Counted from the first letter of the stretch, positions 1-11,649 are shown. The stretch: DNA of 64,000 nt from Vanessa cardui (GCF_905220365.1 NC_061154.1:5456001-5520000); one strand, 5' to 3'. Program-made: numbers and translations. Notes: a model not told the origin generated them from the sequence alone.

Positions 1-170
1 ACATAAATGCATTAGTTTGAACTACTCATTTAATTTATTGCGCTTGGGAAATTCAGCACTTCTAATATTTAAGAAGTTTATTGTCTAAAAACTCATAAAT
101 TTAATAAACAGTTGAGTAATCTTGTAAATAAATATTAATATTATCTCTCTCGACGCTGCACGGCTAGCAT

Positions 171-178
171 TATATAGA
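171..178 (+). promoter_or_regulatory. candidate TATA box of the SLC22-like gene
   Basis: TATATAGA lies about 127 bases before the start codon, in otherwise unremarkable AT-rich DNA. A start site about 30 bases downstream would fall near 201. No convincing arthropod initiator (TCAGT) is there, although CCAGT occurs near 226. The assignment is inferred from position only; short TATA-like strings are common in DNA of this composition. Confidence 0.3.
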
Positions 179-238
179 GTATCGCTCGCTTGTTCTTACT
201 AGTAAAATACAAGACTTAGCCTCGGCCAGTCTGCAATT

Positions 239-271
239 ATGGTGTTTGTAAAACAAAGCCAGGAGCCGTAA
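239..271 (+). promoter_or_regulatory. upstream ORF in the 5' leader of the SLC22-like gene
   Basis: A 10-codon reading frame (MVFVKQSQEP, stop TAA) ends 26 bases before the main ATG. Its start has a T at -3 but G at +4, so it is weaker than the main start (AAAATGG). If the transcript begins upstream of 239, this uORF could dampen translation of the transporter. It may also be chance. Confidence 0.3.
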
Positions 272-297
272 ATTGATAATATTTCTTAACATACAAA

Positions 298-2040
298 ATG
301 GAAGCCAGAAAAGGAACTGCTCGAATCTTTGAAGTTTCTAGTGACAATAATGAAAGTATCAAAGATGAAAGTAACTCAAACAAGGAAATAAATTATGACG
401 AGCTACTTTCGTCCGCTGGTGAATTTGGACTTTATCAAATGTTTTTGTTTTTTTTAACGTTTCCATTTTACATTTTCGGTGTTTTCGCGTATTATTCACA
501 ATTATTTTTGACCGAAGTCTCACCAAATCATTGGTGCTGGATCCCTGAACTAGAAAATCTGACACAAATTGAAAGAAGGAACCTCGCAATACCTTTAGAT
601 TCCAGTTCACAATTCGGATATTCACACTGTGAAGCATTTGTGGCTAATTGGAGTGAAATTTTGTTAGCGGATCAGAAACCTAACGAAACGTGGACAAAAC
701 AATCCTGTCAATATGGATGGGAATTCAATAAAACAGAAATACCGTATCCGACAATTTCGAGCGAACTTGGTTGGGTCTGTGATAAAAATAGTTATCAAGC
801 AACAGCACAAGCTATATTCTTTGTCGGATCCATCGTAGGAGGATTCGTTGTTGGCTGGGTTGCTGATCGATTTGGTAGACTACCAGCTGCCACTTTAAGT
901 AACATAATTGGATGCGTGGCAGGTATTGCTAGCATTTATGCAAACAATTTTATACAGTTTTCTCTTTGCCGATTCTTGTTTGGTATGTCTTATGATAACT
1001 GTATGATGATGACATATCTCCTTGTGTTAGAATATGTTGCGCCTAAATATAGAACTCTTATTGCGAATTTGCCTTTTGCTATTTTTTATACGATTGGTGC
1101 TACAGCACTGCCTTGGATCGCTCTCGCTTGTGGACATTGGAAAACTATTAGCTTAGCAACGAGTGTTCCAATGGCTCTAGCTATTTTTGCTCCATTTGTT
1201 ATACCAGAAAGCCCACGGTGGCTCCTTTCTAAGGGACGTATCGATGAGGCTATTAGTAAAGTAGTCACTATCGGTCGTGTGAATAAACAAGAAGTCCCTC
1301 TAAAATTAATTGAACAATTTAAAGCGTCTAATAATAATAATAATAAGGAAGAAAATACAAGTATCATAAGTATGTTAAAGATATCAAAATTAAGAAAAAA
1401 GTTTATTTGCATGTGTTTGGTATATATGTCTTCTTTGTCTGTGTTTGATGCTTTAGTACGAAGTATCGGTGGCTTAGAATTTGATTTCTTTTTATCTTTC
1501 ACACTTGTATCTTTCACTGAATTTCCTTCCCTATTGCTGGTTTCGTTTATTTTAGACATAACGGGTAGGAAATGGACTTGTATTGCAGCACTTTTAGTTA
1601 GTTGTATATTTAGTGTATTAACTGCTTTTATCGGAAGCGGTTTGCCGTCAGTATTGTGTGCGATCATATCAAGGTTTGCAGTTAATATGGCTTGTAACAC
1701 TACTACACAATGGGCTGCAGAAATATTACCAACGAACGTAAGAGGTTCCGGTGCATCAATCGTCCATATCTGTAGTTATGTTGGAATTTTTATATCACCG
1801 TATATTATTTACCTGAGGAACTTTGTAACATGGTTACCATTAGTCGTAGTAGGATTCATCGCCTTACTAGGAGCGTTACTCGCACTAACTTTGCCTGAAA
1901 CAGCAGGGATAGAGATGCCTCAAAATTTTGATGATATGGTTAACATGATTGATGGTCAAAAATTCTTTGACATACCTTGTTTAAGGAAGAGTAAAACAAA
2001 AGATGTTGGAAATGTAAATTTGTCTTTCGAGATGAATTGA
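298..2040 (+). CDS. organic cation transporter-like protein (SLC22 family, MFS), intronless
   Basis: A 580-residue polytopic carrier of the major facilitator superfamily, SLC22/organic cation transporter type. It probably moves small organic ions or metabolites across the plasma membrane; the substrate cannot be read from the sequence. An acidic N-terminus precedes TM1 (about 46-68). A large extracellular loop (about 72-165) follows, with N-glycosylation sequons NLT (87), NWS (117), NET (129) and NKT (144) and several cysteines, ending SELGWVCDK as is usual in the family. The MFS signature GWVADRFGR is at 186-194, PESPRWLLSKGR at 303-314, the second-half counterpart DITGRK at 420-425, and LPETAGIEMP at 532-541. 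The cytoplasmic loop holds an Asn run (345-349) from an AAT repeat. The start is the first ATG of the frame and has a strong context (AAAATGG). Length is normal for SLC22. Odd feature: no introns, which suggests retroposition. Confidence 0.9.
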   Translation: MEARKGTARIFEVSSDNNESIKDESNSNKEINYDELLSSAGEFGLYQMFLFFLTFPFYIFGVFAYYSQLFLTEVSPNHWCWIPELENLTQIERRNLAIPLDSSSQFGYSHCEAFVANWSEILLADQKPNETWTKQSCQYGWEFNKTEIPYPTISSELGWVCDKNSYQATAQAIFFVGSIVGGFVVGWVADRFGRLPAATLSNIIGCVAGIASIYANNFIQFSLCRFLFGMSYDNCMMMTYLLVLEYVAPKYRTLIANLPFAIFYTIGATALPWIALACGHWKTISLATSVPMALAIFAPFVIPESPRWLLSKGRIDEAISKVVTIGRVNKQEVPLKLIEQFKASNNNNNKEENTSIISMLKISKLRKKFICMCLVYMSSLSVFDALVRSIGGLEFDFFLSFTLVSFTEFPSLLLVSFILDITGRKWTCIAALLVSCIFSVLTAFIGSGLPSVLCAIISRFAVNMACNTTTQWAAEILPTNVRGSGASIVHICSYVGIFISPYIIYLRNFVTWLPLVVVGFIALLGALLALTLPETAGIEMPQNFDDMVNMIDGQKFFDIPCLRKSKTKDVGNVNLSFEMN

Positions 2041-2175
2041 TATTTAAAAACCGTAACAAAGGAACTATGTGCTCGGTTTTCGTCAAGGATATTAATAATA
2101 TTACTAGTTAAACCTGCGACTTTAAACACGCGAATTTTATAAAACTACTTAAAAGTACAGAAACAGTCATTTGTG

Positions 2176-2370
2176 AATAAAACAATGGGTTACGGCTTCA
2201 ATAAAAATTTCATCTAAATTTGTCAATTATTTTAAGCATAAAGTGGTAACAGAAAGTTAATTTCGCATTCATAATATTACTATTGATTAGCTTTTTTTTA
2301 ATTTATTTATGTACATTTTTTTCATGTTGTGTTCATAATGTTATTTATTAATTTATAAATTTGTAATAAA
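2176..2370 (+). terminator. 3' UTR polyadenylation signals
   Basis: AATAAA hexamers occur at 2176, 2200 and 2365 after the transporter stop codon, in T-rich sequence with no open frame. One or more probably ends the transcript. Which is used cannot be told from sequence. Confidence 0.45.
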
Positions 2371-2514
2371 ACTTTTAATGCAAAATCTTTTCTTTAATTT
2401 TCATTACTAACGAATTGTGACTATTTCACTGTCAGACACAATATTCCTTGATTTTAATGTTATAAAATAAAATGAAATTATGCTATGCGCCAGCGCTTAG
2501 ACAATAATATTAAT

Positions 2515-2705
2515 TAATAAAATAGTGTTGTCTTAAATTTTCGCGATTATTACACATTTAAATAAAACTAATTATAACGGATGAATCGCGTATATTAATT
2601 ATTTTTAAACATCCCGACGTTATTAATATACGCGATTAATATACGTTATTAATATACGCGATTCATCCGTTATAATTAGTTTTATTTAAATAATAAAATA
2701 GTGTT
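2515..2705 (+). repeat. family F hairpin element, copy 1, with 15-bp target duplication
   Basis: TAATAAAATAGTGTT occurs at 2515-2529 and again at 2691-2705, flanking a 161-bp element. The element begins GTCTTAAATTTTCGCG and ends in AGTTTTATTTAAA. Inverted arms (AAACTAATTATAACGGATG... and its complement) surround a core containing CATCCCGACGTT and short tandem AATATACG units. A second copy lies at 61661-61887 in reverse orientation. The core here is shortened and rearranged. Confidence 0.8.
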
Positions 2706-4143
2706 ATGTTATTTTACCACTATACACTTAGGATATACTTTAATCAGTATAACGTCGGATATACATATACTGCTTTTACTAGTACGTAAAGAATACTCAC
2801 TAGTTTTTCTTTTCAGTATACTAAAGTAACAGATTAATAGTCAAATGTTCTTTTTTTAAATTTAAGTCTATTTTCATATGATATATGTAAGTTAATAAGA
2901 CCTTATTCCATTACATTAATTATTATACATCAAAAATTTTCATATTTTTTTACTTTTTATAAAAGTCAATAAAGTATTTATTTATTATTCCCGTTCAAAG
3001 AAAATAATAATAAAGGAATTCTCTTAAGAAGCATTGGATAATCATTGTATTCTTGAATTTCTCACACATACATATATTGTAGTTAATCTCCACTTCGTAC
3101 AATTAAGTGTTATTCAAATAAAAGATAATTAATTATCGTTCTGTAAATATTTAAAATACAGTAAATTGCACATTTTATGCAAGTGTATTTATTCAAATAT
3201 TTAATTGTAATAAAATTACAAAATATCTCGTAATATACGAAGGTACTTTTTAGGTTCAGTAATAGAACGATTTAAGATATCAACTTTCGTGACTGACATG
3301 TAACGAGGTCTTTATATGTGGTCAGAGTAATCCACTTTATCTTCATCTTTCATATTGAGCCGACGCTGTTTGTAATAGCTAGTTTTAACTAGCTTAGAAG
3401 TTATTTTGTATGAGAAATTGACCTTTCTTTAAGAAGATATTCCTTTAAGTTTGTTTTCTTTTTCATATAAAAGACTGAAAGAAAATCACTAAAAAACACT
3501 TCGCCAGTCAATCGCCTTATATTTTTAAAAAATCCTTATATTTTTACTCAACACATAAAGGAGGAAAAATGATACATTTAATATTACCTAATTTTCAGAG
3601 CGTGTCTTCCGTCGTATCAGCCTGTTTACTTTAAAATTCAACATACATTGCTTGTAAATAGATGTATTTGCATATTGATATGAATTAATATCGCTATACA
3701 TCATCGTTAATGAAGTATAGCCAAGATAATAGTGTCGTAATGAAAGACGTCATTTATACGTCACAAATGAGACTACATAGGAAATATTACAGTAACGAAG
3801 TGTGCGAGCTAACACAGGTGCACTCTCATTCTCTTACTCTTATAATCCGAGGCGAAGTCAAATCCAAGTGGACTGAAGAGCCCGGTCGCGACACTAGCGG
3901 TTTTACGTGCCTTCCGAGGTACAGGAGTTATTGACTCTTATTGACAATCGCCTGAAAACCCCAATAACTTTTTATTGGTCCGAATTGACCTTATAAGTTT
4001 TATAACGTTGAAACTAGATGGTGAACGAAGTTGAATCAAGCCAACGTTTTGATTTTATGGTGCAATCAGGGGTATGCTATCCCTATCGTCTAAGGTATAA
4101 TTTAACCATTAGTATATATTCGCAGCGCATTACCGTAATTAGA
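2706..4143. other. intergenic, no gene seen
   Basis: AT-rich sequence without credible exons. A short open frame at 3710-3934 carries a GC-richer tract (about 3840-3930) that looks like a worn transposon fragment rather than a gene. There is a perfect 8-bp-arm palindrome near 3377-3394. Confidence 0.5.
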
Positions 4144-4448
4144 GCCGAGATGGCTCAGTGATTAGAACGCGTGCATCTTAACTGATGATTGCGAGTTCAA
4201 ACAGAGGCAAACACTGAACATTCATGTGCTTAATTTGTGTTAATAATTCATCTCGTGCTCGGCAGTGAAGGAAGACATCGTGAGGAAACTCATGAGTAAA
4301 TTTATAGAAATTCTGCCACATGTGTATTCCACCCACCCGCATTGGAACAGCGTGGTGGAATATGTTCCAAACCCTCTCCTCGAAAGGGAGAAAAGGCCTT
4401 AGCTCAGTAGTGGGAAATTTACAGGCTGCTGTTGTACTGTTGTTGCCT
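4144..4448 (+). repeat. family A tRNA-derived SINE, full length
   Basis: The head GCCGAGATGGCTCAGTGATT and box-B-like GAGTTCAAACAGAGGC are tRNA-like. The body contains AAATTCTGCCACATGTG, GGTGGAATATGTTCC and GGGAAATTTACAGGCTG, shared with all other family A copies. The tail is a short TTG repeat. Confidence 0.8.
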
Positions 4449-4821
4449 TAATAAGCGAATAATAACCCAACTGTTAGGATGGGGTAATGTAGTAAAGTAC
4501 TACACGATCAATAGAGATCTTGTCCTTCAAATAAATACAATATTTATTAAGGTTACATGTTGCAATACACTTTTAAGCAGCGTTACATAGAAAATATATA
4601 TGATAATAAATGACGCAATATATCATACCTCTTTGATACTGTTTTATGAAGGGATTATTGTTACAGATAAGCAATATATTTAATGATGAGTATCTAATTT
4701 TTTTAAATGTGATAACACAAGAAAAAATACACATTTATGAAAACCTAACACTTATAACCTCGACATACTAGGTCGTTCCTTTTTTGAAATTGGAAACAAT
4801 AATTAACGTACAACCCGTCGT

Positions 4822-4885
4822 CATCGAGTGACACGTGGACCTTAAAGGATTACAGGTTCAAATCCAGGCATATTTCTCTTAAGTT
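4822..4885 (+). repeat. possible tRNA-like SINE relic
   Basis: A box-B-like AGGTTCAAATCCAGGCAT matches the head of family A (GGTTCAAACCCAGGCAAGC), but the rest has decayed. No fold of a functional tRNA is evident. Confidence 0.3.
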
Positions 4886-5305
4886 TCGCGTGATTAATTA
4901 ATTGCGTGGCTGTTTAACTATATGTAGGTCTCAAAATTTGATACATTCGACGTGCAGAAACTAGCATGTGGCGCATCAAAATATATTATTATAATTCGGT
5001 TTTTACTTTACATGATAAGTATATAAACCATGCCAAAACATTTCAAATGTCATTTACAGAAGTCATTCGACGAGTAACTAAGTGCACAAACAAATTGTAA
5101 CACGCAAACAAACAGTGTACGAATCTACGGCTGTGGATACGCACTTAAGTATAAAGTACATTTACGTTAATGCAAATACAAATATTGTTACTTTAAATCC
5201 TTTTATAACGCATGATGGCCTAAATAAACATCATATATTGATTGCTGTTACCTTTAAAATCAAATTGCTTTCATGAATCATTATCCTCCTGGTCTTATCC
5301 CAATT

Positions 5306-5525
5306 TTATTTTGGGTCGGCGCAGCGTGTCTTCTCCTTCCATACTTCTCTGTCAGACGTCATCTCACAAGTAACATTCTTTCTAACCATATCGTCTTTCA
5401 CACAATCCATCCATCGTTTCTTTGGTCGTGCTCTAACTCTATATCCATCCACATCCATCCACATCCATGCTCAAGGCCTTCCTCACAATATGTTCCTCAT
5501 TCCTCCGCATTACATGCCCATACCA
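5306..5525 (-). pseudogene. LINE reverse-transcriptase C-terminal remnant
   Basis: On the minus strand the frame starts WYGHVMRRNEEHIVRKAL, breaks after a stop, and continues in another frame as ARPKKRWMDCVKDDM and ends TRCADPK-stop. The W-x-GH-V-x-R and RP-K-RW-x-DC pattern is the usual C-terminal end of arthropod non-LTR retrotransposon reverse transcriptases. A stop and a frameshift make it dead. The plus strand is also open by chance here and is not a gene. Confidence 0.65.
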
Positions 5526-6444
5526 TGATAGCCTTACAATAGCTTTCATGAATCGTGCTCTTAATTAAACAGCCCATAAAAGTCCCACTGTTGGACAAAC
5601 ACTGCTGCTATAGGAATAGAGATTGCAGCATACGCCACAATACAAAGCCACGATATACGGCAGACATATGGCGATAGAATTTCATTTCGACGTAATACAC
5701 CTATTCGTTTTTATGATATTTTCCTTCATCGTTTTGATCTTAGTTTGCGAATAACCGAGGTATTACGAAAACAAAACATATTTGAAAAGTTTAAAGTGTT
5801 CTAAACCCGTCTGGATTTACTGGATGTTGGGGCAACAGGGTTCCGTATCTTTCAAATAATTTTAATTTTGTACAGCTAAGGCGAAATTGTAGCAATAATT
5901 ACATTTCAAATGCCTAAAACGGAACCTTCTGAGATAGGGGATCACTCAATATTGATTTATATTGATAGCAGTGGTCCTCCTAATTGTTAACGTTCAATTA
6001 TTTCGTTCCCTTAAATCGTTTACTATTTATTGCTTTTATAAAATTAACTTCCCTCATAATATTTGTGATGTAATTATAATATGTTAATATGGGGATTTGT
6101 TTCATCGTAATGCGCAATATATATTTAAAACATCACTTAACGACTAATTATTCTTTGGCATTTTTATGGCATGGTAAATTTAATGGCACCACCGAGGCTG
6201 AGTCTTTCGCATTGATCAAAAAGCGCTCTAAAGATTACCTATCAACCGTATCATAGATTACGAATAAAATCACAGACAATTTATAATAACTTCCGATTTT
6301 AGTTTATTACCTAAACGAAACTGTTATATTTAAGATGTGCATAACACTTACCAATTAGCAATAATAATTTATATATACTGAGTAATAAGTATTTAGATAT
6401 AAAATACTAGTTTGTAAAAAAAATTGTCATCAGTCCATATTATG

Positions 6445-6735
6445 TGTTTTTTTTTATGGTATATAGGTTGGCGGACGAGCCTATGGGCCACCTTATGGTA
6501 AGTGGTCACCATTTCCCATAGACAATGACGCTGTAAGAAATATTAACTATTCCTTAAATCGTCAATGCGCCACTAGCCCTGGGAACTAAGATATTATGTC
6601 CCTTGTGCATGTAGTTACACTGGCTCACTCACCCTTCAAACCGAAGCACAACAATACTGAGTACTGTTGTTGGGCGGTAGAATAACCGATGAGTGGGTGG
6701 TACCTACCCAGACGGGCTTACACAAAGCCCTAATA
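6445..6735 (-). repeat. family B dispersed repeat, near full length
   Basis: Poly-T, then TTGGCGGACGAGCCTATGGG, GTAAGTGGTCACCA and CAAGGGCTTGCACAAAGCCC-like segments, at the same order and spacing in more than a dozen copies here. Read on the minus strand it ends in an A tract, so it behaves like a SINE or LINE 3' end about 290 bp long. Confidence 0.75.
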
Positions 6736-7582
6736 TCAATAAATATTATGTGTATATTGAAATAAAACATTTATTTATTTATTTATAATGCCACACTGTA
6801 TAAATATCATTAGATGATTGTGTGCCAATTCGATATTACAGCACTATAAAAAAAAAACAAATTAAATATATCTATCCGTGTTATAATATAATACTAAATT
6901 GTATATGATATATTCCAAGCAGCAATTATTATGAGTTCGCTCATACTACAACAAAAAAATCCACTCTGTCTGCTATCACATTCAGAGTACGTAACGTGCG
7001 CGTCACTGGTATTTCCTTAGATATGAATATATATATTAAAAGTGGAGAGAGCTCAGAATAGATCCTCTCGACCTGATGAAGGCTCGAATCGTTTCTATAA
7101 CGTACTGCCAAGCCTAGTATTGACAGATCAAAATTACTACTATTATTTAAATTTATTTATATAAAAGATTATTAGGAAGAAGACACAATCTACAGAAGAC
7201 AACATTTCGATCTCATGGCACGTACGTCTGACTTTTCGAACTTGTGGCCGTGTCTAAGTACCAGGGCGAAAAAACGGCGCGTTGAAACTTGTACAATGTG
7301 TATCTATGTTCTTGCAAAGTATCAGAAGTGTACTTCGGAATATCTATCACCTTCAATCCAAACTGGAGCAGTGTGAATAGCTAAATTTCAAGCATACGCG
7401 ATTACCTTCAAACCTTAAAATCGCTTTGTTTTATTCTACTTCGATAACTATCTTAATTAATGAGCACAGATTTTTTATCGTTAACAATAAGTATACTTCG
7501 ATAGTAGAAAACGTTATTTGTACTGAAGTTCCCGAATATTATTATTATCGATTGACCACACCAAAATGAACATTTCTATTTA

Positions 7583-7750
7583 TCAACCAAATCAAATCAA
7601 ATCAATTTTATTCAAGTAAATTTCACAGTGATGTCTTTTTTTGAATAGTCGATATTTAAACATTACCATCGTTTCAGAAAGCAGCCAGCGAGAAGAAGCG
7701 GCAAGAAACTCTATCGACTCTTTTCAAATACTCTGATTTACAATGTTGTT
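7583..7750 (-). repeat. family H LINE 3'-end-like fragment
   Basis: A CAAAT simple repeat, TTTATTCAAG, then AGAAGCGGCAAGAAACTC. Related copies lie at 48196, 52400 and 61165, and an oppositely oriented relative at 60995. On the minus strand the simple repeat is the 3' tail. Confidence 0.55.
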
Positions 7751-7951
7751 TTTTATAATAATTCGTGTTCTGAAATGGTAACCGAGCCTAAATCCAGACG
7801 ATTTTTTTTTCTAAACAGTACTATTTTAACGAATAATAAGATTTGTTTATAAATTTAGTTTTTTAAACTTTTAAATTTTGTAAACGGTCTAAATTGATTA
7901 TACATCCCGGTATCTTATTATATATGCGTATACTACATGTGTCTAAACCCG

Positions 7952-8108
7952 CATGTGTTTAGACACTTTCATCAAAATTCTGCCTCATGTGCATTCCACC
8001 AATCCGCATTGGAATAGAGAGGCCGAGGGTTCCAAACCCTCTCCTTAATGGGAGAGGCCTTAGTCCAGCAATGGGTAATTTACAGGCTGTTACTTTACTT
8101 TACTTTTA
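7952..8108 (+). repeat. family A SINE, 5'-truncated
   Basis: Only the 3' half is present, from GCATGTGTTTAGACACTTTC through the CCAAACCCTCTCCTTAATGG block to a (TTTAC) tail. The tRNA-like head is missing. Confidence 0.75.
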
Positions 8109-8449
8109 ACGTATGCAACCGAAAAGTAGGGTTTACAAGTTTATTCCTGCAATTATATCAGTTGTCTATACTCTACATACCCATTACTATATTTTTAAAT
8201 TGAAGAACTTGGTTTGCGTGCAAGTTTATGTCCGTGAGGACTGAATTAAAAAATGAGGCCATTTTTAGACTTTGAACTTGTTCCGTACAATATTTCATCA
8301 CGAAAATCTCTTTAGCAGTTTAGCCATGACAGCTACTTTCGCATTTATTAAAAAAAAATGCAAGTCTTTTTGATCTTACTGTTTACGTAAAATATGTCTA
8401 AATATATTAATGAAAAATAATAATAAATATTATTCGTGAAAAATAATAA

Positions 8450-8716
8450 GCTGAGATGGCCTAGTGGTTAGAACGCTTGCATCTTAACTGATGATTGCTA
8501 TGTACTTAATTTGTGTTTATAATTCATCTCGTGCTCGGCGGTGAAGGAAAACATCGTGCGGAAACCTGCTGTCTAATTTCATCGAAATTCTGCCACATAT
8601 GCATTCCACCAACCCGCATTGGTACAGCGTGGCGGAATATGTTCCAAACCCTCTCCTTAACGGAAGAGGCGGAAGAGGCGAAATTTACAGGCTGTTACTT
8701 TAATTTTTTTACTTTT
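8450..8716 (+). repeat. family A SINE with internal deletion
   Basis: The tRNA-like head (GCTGAGATGGCCTAGTGGTT) and body are present. The box-B region and the GCAAGCACC segment are missing, so this copy could not be transcribed from its own promoter. Confidence 0.8.
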
Positions 8717-9228
8717 AATAATAAATAAAGAACTTACTCAGTTCTTTTCCGTTTTAGGGCTTATAACATCTATCTACCGGTTTTGACTTTGTTTTGTTAA
8801 CACACACATTGTAACTTAAATGTTTTTTCCTTATGATATACATTTACACTGTTTGGTATAGATCATTTAATTCATAACTAATTGAAAATTGCCTTCTTTC
8901 ATGTTAAGATAAAGTCGTCTGACCCAATCCGAGTTGCACATTGTATCGATGGGAGTGTATTATGCGACACGCGATGTTTGTTTTCCTAATGATGTACACC
9001 TCTGACATCGACCGAGATTAATTAACACGGTCATTAAGAAAAAAAAATTAAGATGGATTATAGTATAGTTTAATGATGTCGCTTTATCCAGCCCGACCCC
9101 GACTGAGGACGATTAATTGTCTTATAAAGCTGATTAAAAAGGTTATGTAATGTAAGTTCCAATTAGATTGTGTAAAGCTGAAATAAAGTTTCGAAGGATT
9201 TTGTATATCATATATACATAATTATAAG

Positions 9229-9402
9229 TAACAACAGGCACAAGGGACAAAACATCTTAGTTCCCGAGGTTGGCGGCACTTTGACGATGTAAGGAATAAT
9301 TAATATTTCTTACAGCTTCATTGTCTACGAGTGATGGTGACCACTTACCATCAGGTGGCCCATATGCTCGTCCTCCAACCTATACCACAAAAAAAAAATT
9401 GT
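9229..9402 (+). repeat. family B repeat, 5'-truncated, A-tailed
   Basis: Runs from ACAGGCACAAGGGACA through GACCACTTACCATCAGGTGG to a run of about ten A. Truncation at one end and an A tail at the other fit retroposition. Confidence 0.7.
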
Positions 9403-10504
9403 ATATAAATATTTTGTATAGCTTAAAAATATCTGCAACGCAAATAATGTAATGTTAATGGTCATGGCGGTTGTTCTGTTAACCAGTACGATAACAACGA
9501 AGTTAATGCTGAATTAGCAGAATATTAGTAACATACATATCCTGGGAAACAATTTGTAAAGAGGGAAATAACATTCAAATAGGATATATACTGTTTAGAC
9601 CAATTAATTTTAATTTCAATTGTTTAATTTAAAGATAAAATATTTTATTAAAACAATAAGCCTATAAATTAGTTTGAATAAAACGTTTGTAAATAATAAT
9701 TGAAGGTTGTATAGGTTCTAGTTATTTAGTCATTGCAAAGCACAGAATTTTACAAGTGTAATAGATACTTTTAGGTTTGACATTTTTTGTAAATAGAAGT
9801 TGGAAAAGAATATTTTAAGATTTGACTTCAGAGTTTTTAAGATTGGTTGAAAAATAGAAAAAAGTACTGTAGTTTACAAAATTAAAATATAAAATTTTGT
9901 TAATTATTTGATGTTAACGTTTTCTTCAAGCTGGATCCTCAAAATGCGCCGTAAACTTATCTATATACCATTGAAATGATAAACATCTGTGTTAACTTTA
10001 TTTAAAAAAAATGGTATTATAAAAAAAACAGTAATTTTTTAAATTAAAAAAATAGTTGAATACATTTTGTTTGAATGTGTGCTACAAACAGAACGTACAA
10101 AATTTCAATTCATTTCATGTAAGTCCGTTTGTGTCGTAACGCTAATGTTTATTGGAATGTAACTTACATAATTTTATTACAGTCGTAAATGATTCGGGCA
10201 AAACTTTAATTTACATTTACGTATGATGTATTTGTTTTTCAGGAAAACGTACACGCTTACCCATTTAGCTTTAGTTCCGTTCACATAAATACTGTCACGC
10301 GACGAATTAATTGTTGCCAGTTTTTTTATACTTTATTACCGATAGTAGTATCTACGCGTGTATACCTAACGAGTGCATAAATTATCTTTATTTTATTTAT
10401 AAAATATTTTTTTTATAAATAACATTTCAGTTATGCTACTCCTTTTTCGTATCTTGGCAACCCGTTTGAATACAATTTAGTTTAATTCTCAATGACGACC
10501 CCTA

Positions 10505-10686
10505 AACATCTCAACTCAGTATTGTTGTGTATCAATTTCAGGGGTTAGTGAGGGTTATTACAGGCACGAGGCTTGTAATTTCTTAGGTTTCAAGGTCGGT
10601 GGTGCTTTGGCAATGTAAGGCTGTAAGCTTAATGCGTCTTACAGTGCCAACATCAATAGCAATTGCGCTGACCACTTGCTATCACC
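10505..10686 (+). repeat. family B repeat, diverged
   Basis: Matches AGTATTGTTGTG, TACAGGCACGAGG, CAATGTAAGG and TGACCACTTGCTATCACC of the family, but is older than its neighbours. It abuts a family C copy directly. Confidence 0.5.
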
Positions 10687-10913
10687 ATTTTTTTTTCGAA
10701 ACGTGATGAAAAGTGGGGTTCCCCGGTTTCCTGGACGCCTGGACGTGGGTCCACCGATTTTACCCACTATCACCACCATCTTCTTTTCTTGCTCATACAA
10801 CACATTACTCGTTTCGTATGTAGGGCTCTTTAGAAAACTTACTAATAAACGCGCGGTACCCATTCCGTCTTTTTGAGAGATGTCATGGGATTGTTTGCGC
10901 ATGCTACCGACGT
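10687..10913 (-). repeat. family C element, copy 1, with internal insertion
   Basis: Shares GTGATG.AAAGTGGGG, TCCCCGGTTTCCTGGACGCC, TTTACCCACTA, GCGGTACCC and GCGCATGCTACCG with the copies at 36838 and 57727. About 75 bases of unrelated sequence sit between the TTTACCCACTA and GCGGTACCC blocks. No flanking duplication was found for this older copy. Confidence 0.7.
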
Positions 10914-11186
10914 GACGACGGTTCTTGGGGTATCACAAATATAGACAATGGATCAAGTGTTATGTGTATTATGTGTAATAAATACTATGTAAGGTGTCAA
11001 TATATGAAAGAGTAGTACCTTTTTTATTAGATGATTACATTATTGCTGTTATAAAATGAAGTTTTAAGGTCAATGTACCTAATAGTAAGGGGTCATTGCC
11101 ACCTTGAGAAATTTTTAATGTTTAAAATATTATATGGAATTTAATTTTTCATATACCTTATTCCTGTCTAACTATATTAAGACACA

Positions 11187-11232
11187 AACACACACACACA
11201 CACACACACGCACACACACACATACACACACA
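11187..11232. repeat. CA microsatellite
   Basis: An interrupted (CA) run of about 46 bases. It makes open frames of His-Thr on one strand and Cys-Val on the other, which are not genes. Confidence 0.9.
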
Positions 11233-11527
11233 GTCAAACACATTCACATGCCATCCAACTGGATAACAGTAATACCTACCATGAACATTTTTCGGTGCAT
11301 TGATCGATTTGTGGTTATTTTCTATAGAGCTTAACCACCTGTTGATACTAAAACTAATTACACACAAGAAAACAAAATAAATACGTCAGTAGTTCGTTCA
11401 GAAGAACAAAAACAGATCGTATCTTATACAATAAAATCTTTATGCGAGAGATTTGTAGGATCCAATTGCTTTTAGACAAGGTTTGTGACAATTGTTATTT
11501 GCCATAAATTAATTACAGTAAACATTT

Positions 11528-11645
11528 ATATTGTAATAATAATAATAAAAAGCCTTTATTAATCTAAGACATAGTTTACATGTTCAGTTTAGTGACATGG
11601 CCCTTTTCGGGTATAGGCCTCCTCCAGTTGCCAAACACATCGTAA
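11528..11645 (-). repeat. LINE 3'-end-like fragment
   Basis: TAATAATAATAATAAA, AGCCTTTATTAATCTAAG and CTTTTCGGGTATAGGCCTCC resemble a common lepidopteran LINE end lying on the minus strand. This is recognised from memory of such repeats and has only one copy in this window. Confidence 0.35.
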
Positions 11646-11649
11646 ACAT

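Noticed and set aside
1086..1700. 204-codon minus-strand open frame
   Set aside because: A shadow of the SLC22-like coding sequence; no domain of its own.
3710..3934. 74-codon open frame
   Set aside because: No recognisable domain. The 3' part looks like a worn transposon fragment, and there are no splice sites or promoter.
5273..5542. 89-codon plus-strand open frame
   Set aside because: Antisense of a LINE reverse-transcriptase C-terminus on the minus strand.
11134..11367. Small proteins on both strands
   Set aside because: Created by the CA microsatellite; His-Thr and Cys-Val runs only.
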